Assembly (NCBI GenBank): GCA_903893935.1
Contig: CAITOD010000094.1
Location: 1-5,560, forward strand
Direction: 5' to 3'
Source: an uncultured Sphingomonadales bacterium
GTDB taxonomy: Bacteria; Pseudomonadota; Alphaproteobacteria; Sphingomonadales; Sphingomonadaceae
DNA length: 5,560 nucleotides
Part shown: piece after piece, positions 4,414 through 5,560 of the stretch
Layout: every line of letters starts with the position of its first letter
Numbering within the stretch: position 1 is the stretch's first letter
Translations under genes and position numbers: made by a program
Notes under the pieces: generated by a model
The model's input: only the letters and a program-made list of their open reading frames with translations
Database searches by the model: none
What the model was told of the DNA's origin: nothing

Positions 4414-5560
4414 TTACCGATGCGCAAGCAATGCGCCCACCAGATTGGTGTAGTCGTCGGTCCAGGGCCTGGTTGTCCCGGCGTTGAGCGGTGCGAAGCC
4501 CGGCTGGGTGGCGAACGGTTTCAGCGCAGCGGGGCTTTGTGCGGCGAGCACCACTTCGGTCGAAAGGTTCTGGAACGAACCGCCGCCGGTCGACAGATAG
4601 AGATTGTGGAGCGACACCCCGCCGGCTGCGCGCACGGTGGCGGTCACCGGGCCGGCCAGCGCCAGATGGCGGTTGCTGATGTGGAACAGCACCACGCCGT
4701 CGGGGGTGAGATGCTGAAAATAGAGCTGCACCGCCTCGCGGGTCAGCAGATGCGCGGGTACCGAATCGGATGAAAAGGCATCGACCACCAGCAGGTCGAA
4801 GCGGCTCGTTCGATCGGCCTTGAGGCTGAGCCGCCCGTCGCCCAGCGCGATCGTGGTCGTGCCGCGCGCGCAGTGCGACAGATAGGTAAAATCGCGCGGG
4901 TCGGATGCGAATTGCGCCACCAGCGGGTCGATTTCGTAATAAGTCAGGTGATCGCGCGGGCGCAGATAGGTCGCCAGCGTGCCGACGCCGAGCCCGACCA
5001 CCCCGACGTTGAGCGCCGGATGCGCCGCTTGTTCGAGCAGCAGCGTGCGGCCGATGCCGGTTTTCAGGCCATAATACGTCAGCGGCAGGCAGCGGTTCGG
5101 GCCCGACACCACTTGTGCCCCGTGCGTGGTGGTGCCGTGCATCATCAGGCGCACATGGCCAAGATCGGCGGTGTCGATTTCGGCCGCTTTGACGACGCCG
5201 AAAAACGACCGTTTGACCGCCAGCAGATGACCTTTCATCGCCACATCGGTCGGGATCGCGAGGAAAATGGCCAGGAACAGCGCGACCAGTGCGGCGAAAT
5301 ACAACGCGCGGTCGCGCAACAGGAAGGTGCCGATCATCGCGAGAGCCAGCACGGCGGGCGCCACGGGCCAGCGGAACTGCACACCCGAATGCTGCAAGGC
5401 GTAAAGCACGCCAAACAGCGCTGCTGCGCCGGCCAGCAGCGCTGCCTCGCGGCGCGACAGGCGCCAGCCGCGCCAGGGCCGCGCCAGCACCGCGAGCACC
5501 AGCACCAGCGGATATTCGATCACCCGGTCGAACGCCACGGGTGCAACAAACGCGTTGAAC
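4414..5560 (-). CDS. Membrane-anchored spermidine-synthase-like protein (fused MFS/spermidine synthase type; N-terminus beyond right edge)
   Basis: The visible 381 residues are the C-terminal part of a larger protein: the frame stays open to the right edge, beginning FNAFVAP, so the GTG codon at 5538 is internal rather than a start. Residues 1-106 hold several hydrophobic membrane segments (about 14-28, 38-56, 66-82, 86-102), then a soluble Rossmann-type aminopropyltransferase-like domain from about 120. Motifs: VGVVGLGVGTLATY (185-198; nucleotide/SAM-type glycine loop), YYEIDP (207-212; acidic residue after strand 2), GDGRLSL (240-246), DLLVVDAFSSDSVPAHLLT (255-273) and TRPWTDDYTNLV (363-374). 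This pattern matches the bacterial 'fused MFS/spermidine synthase' group rather than soluble SpeE: the GGGDG loop of true spermidine synthases is replaced by GLGVG. Polyamine synthesis is therefore unproven. No speD or other polyamine gene is in the window. It converges on tRNA-Trp. Confidence 0.85.
   Translation of the reverse strand, partial: FNAFVAPVAFDRVIEYPLVLVLAVLARPWRGWRLSRREAALLAGAAALFGVLYALQHSGVQFRWPVAPAVLALAMIGTFLLRDRALYFAALVALFLAIFLAIPTDVAMKGHLLAVKRSFFGVVKAAEIDTADLGHVRLMMHGTTTHGAQVVSGPNRCLPLTYYGLKTGIGRTLLLEQAAHPALNVGVVGLGVGTLATYLRPRDHLTYYEIDPLVAQFASDPRDFTYLSHCARGTTTIALGDGRLSLKADRTSRFDLLVVDAFSSDSVPAHLLTREAVQLYFQHLTPDGVVLFHISNRHLALAGPVTATVRAAGGVSLHNLYLSTGGGSFQNLSTEVVLAAQSPAALKPFATQPGFAPLNAGTTRPWTDDYTNLVGALLAHR

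Noticed and set aside
5536..5538. GTG as the start of the spermidine-synthase-like gene
   Set aside because: The frame continues open upstream to the window edge with hydrophobic, family-like residues (FNAFVAP), so the true start is beyond the edge.

Overview
The window is GC-rich, densely coded DNA that fits a sphingomonad-type alphaproteobacterium (Sphingomonas/Novosphingobium/Erythrobacter group). The main reasons are an NDUFA12-family complex I accessory subunit (typical of Alphaproteobacteria and mitochondria) lying next to a DUF2155 lipoprotein and aat, and a recX gene beside a fatty-acyl-AMP ligase. The order is inferred from gene content and codon usage only; no rRNA or marker gene allows a firmer placement.

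Layout: (1) 1-1192, minus: N-terminal 397 residues of a fatty-acyl-AMP ligase/acyl-ACP synthetase, cut by the left edge. (2) 1193-1304: divergent intergenic region with a perfect 7-bp inverted repeat. (3) 1305-3509, plus: a compact four-gene run, recX -> DUF192 secreted or lipoprotein -> NDUFA12 -> DUF2155 lipoprotein, with one overlap and short gaps, probably an operon. (4) 3347-4189, minus: aat, leucyl/phenylalanyl-tRNA-protein transferase, convergent with the DUF2155 gene and overlapping it by 163 bp. (5) 4278-4353, plus: a complete tRNA-Trp(CCA) with encoded CCA end. (6) 4414-5560, minus: a membrane-anchored spermidine-synthase-like protein (the 'fused MFS/spermidine synthase' type), cut at its N-terminus by the right edge.

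The genes do not form one pathway. The plus-strand run mixes recombination control (RecX), envelope proteins of unknown function (DUF192, DUF2155) and respiration (NDUFA12). Aat belongs to the N-degron pathway. The acyl-AMP ligase could be part of a sphingolipid (serine palmitoyltransferase/ACP) locus continuing beyond the left edge, but that is inference.

I see no defence system, CRISPR array, insertion sequence, phage gene or evident new system; this reads as ordinary core-genome sequence. The points most worth a second look are the long convergent overlap in which the conserved end of DUF2155 lies antisense to the C-terminus of Aat, the inverted repeat between the divergent acyl-AMP ligase and recX genes, the His in place of the usual Lys in the ligase nucleotide-binding loop, and the non-canonical active-site motifs of the spermidine-synthase-like protein.
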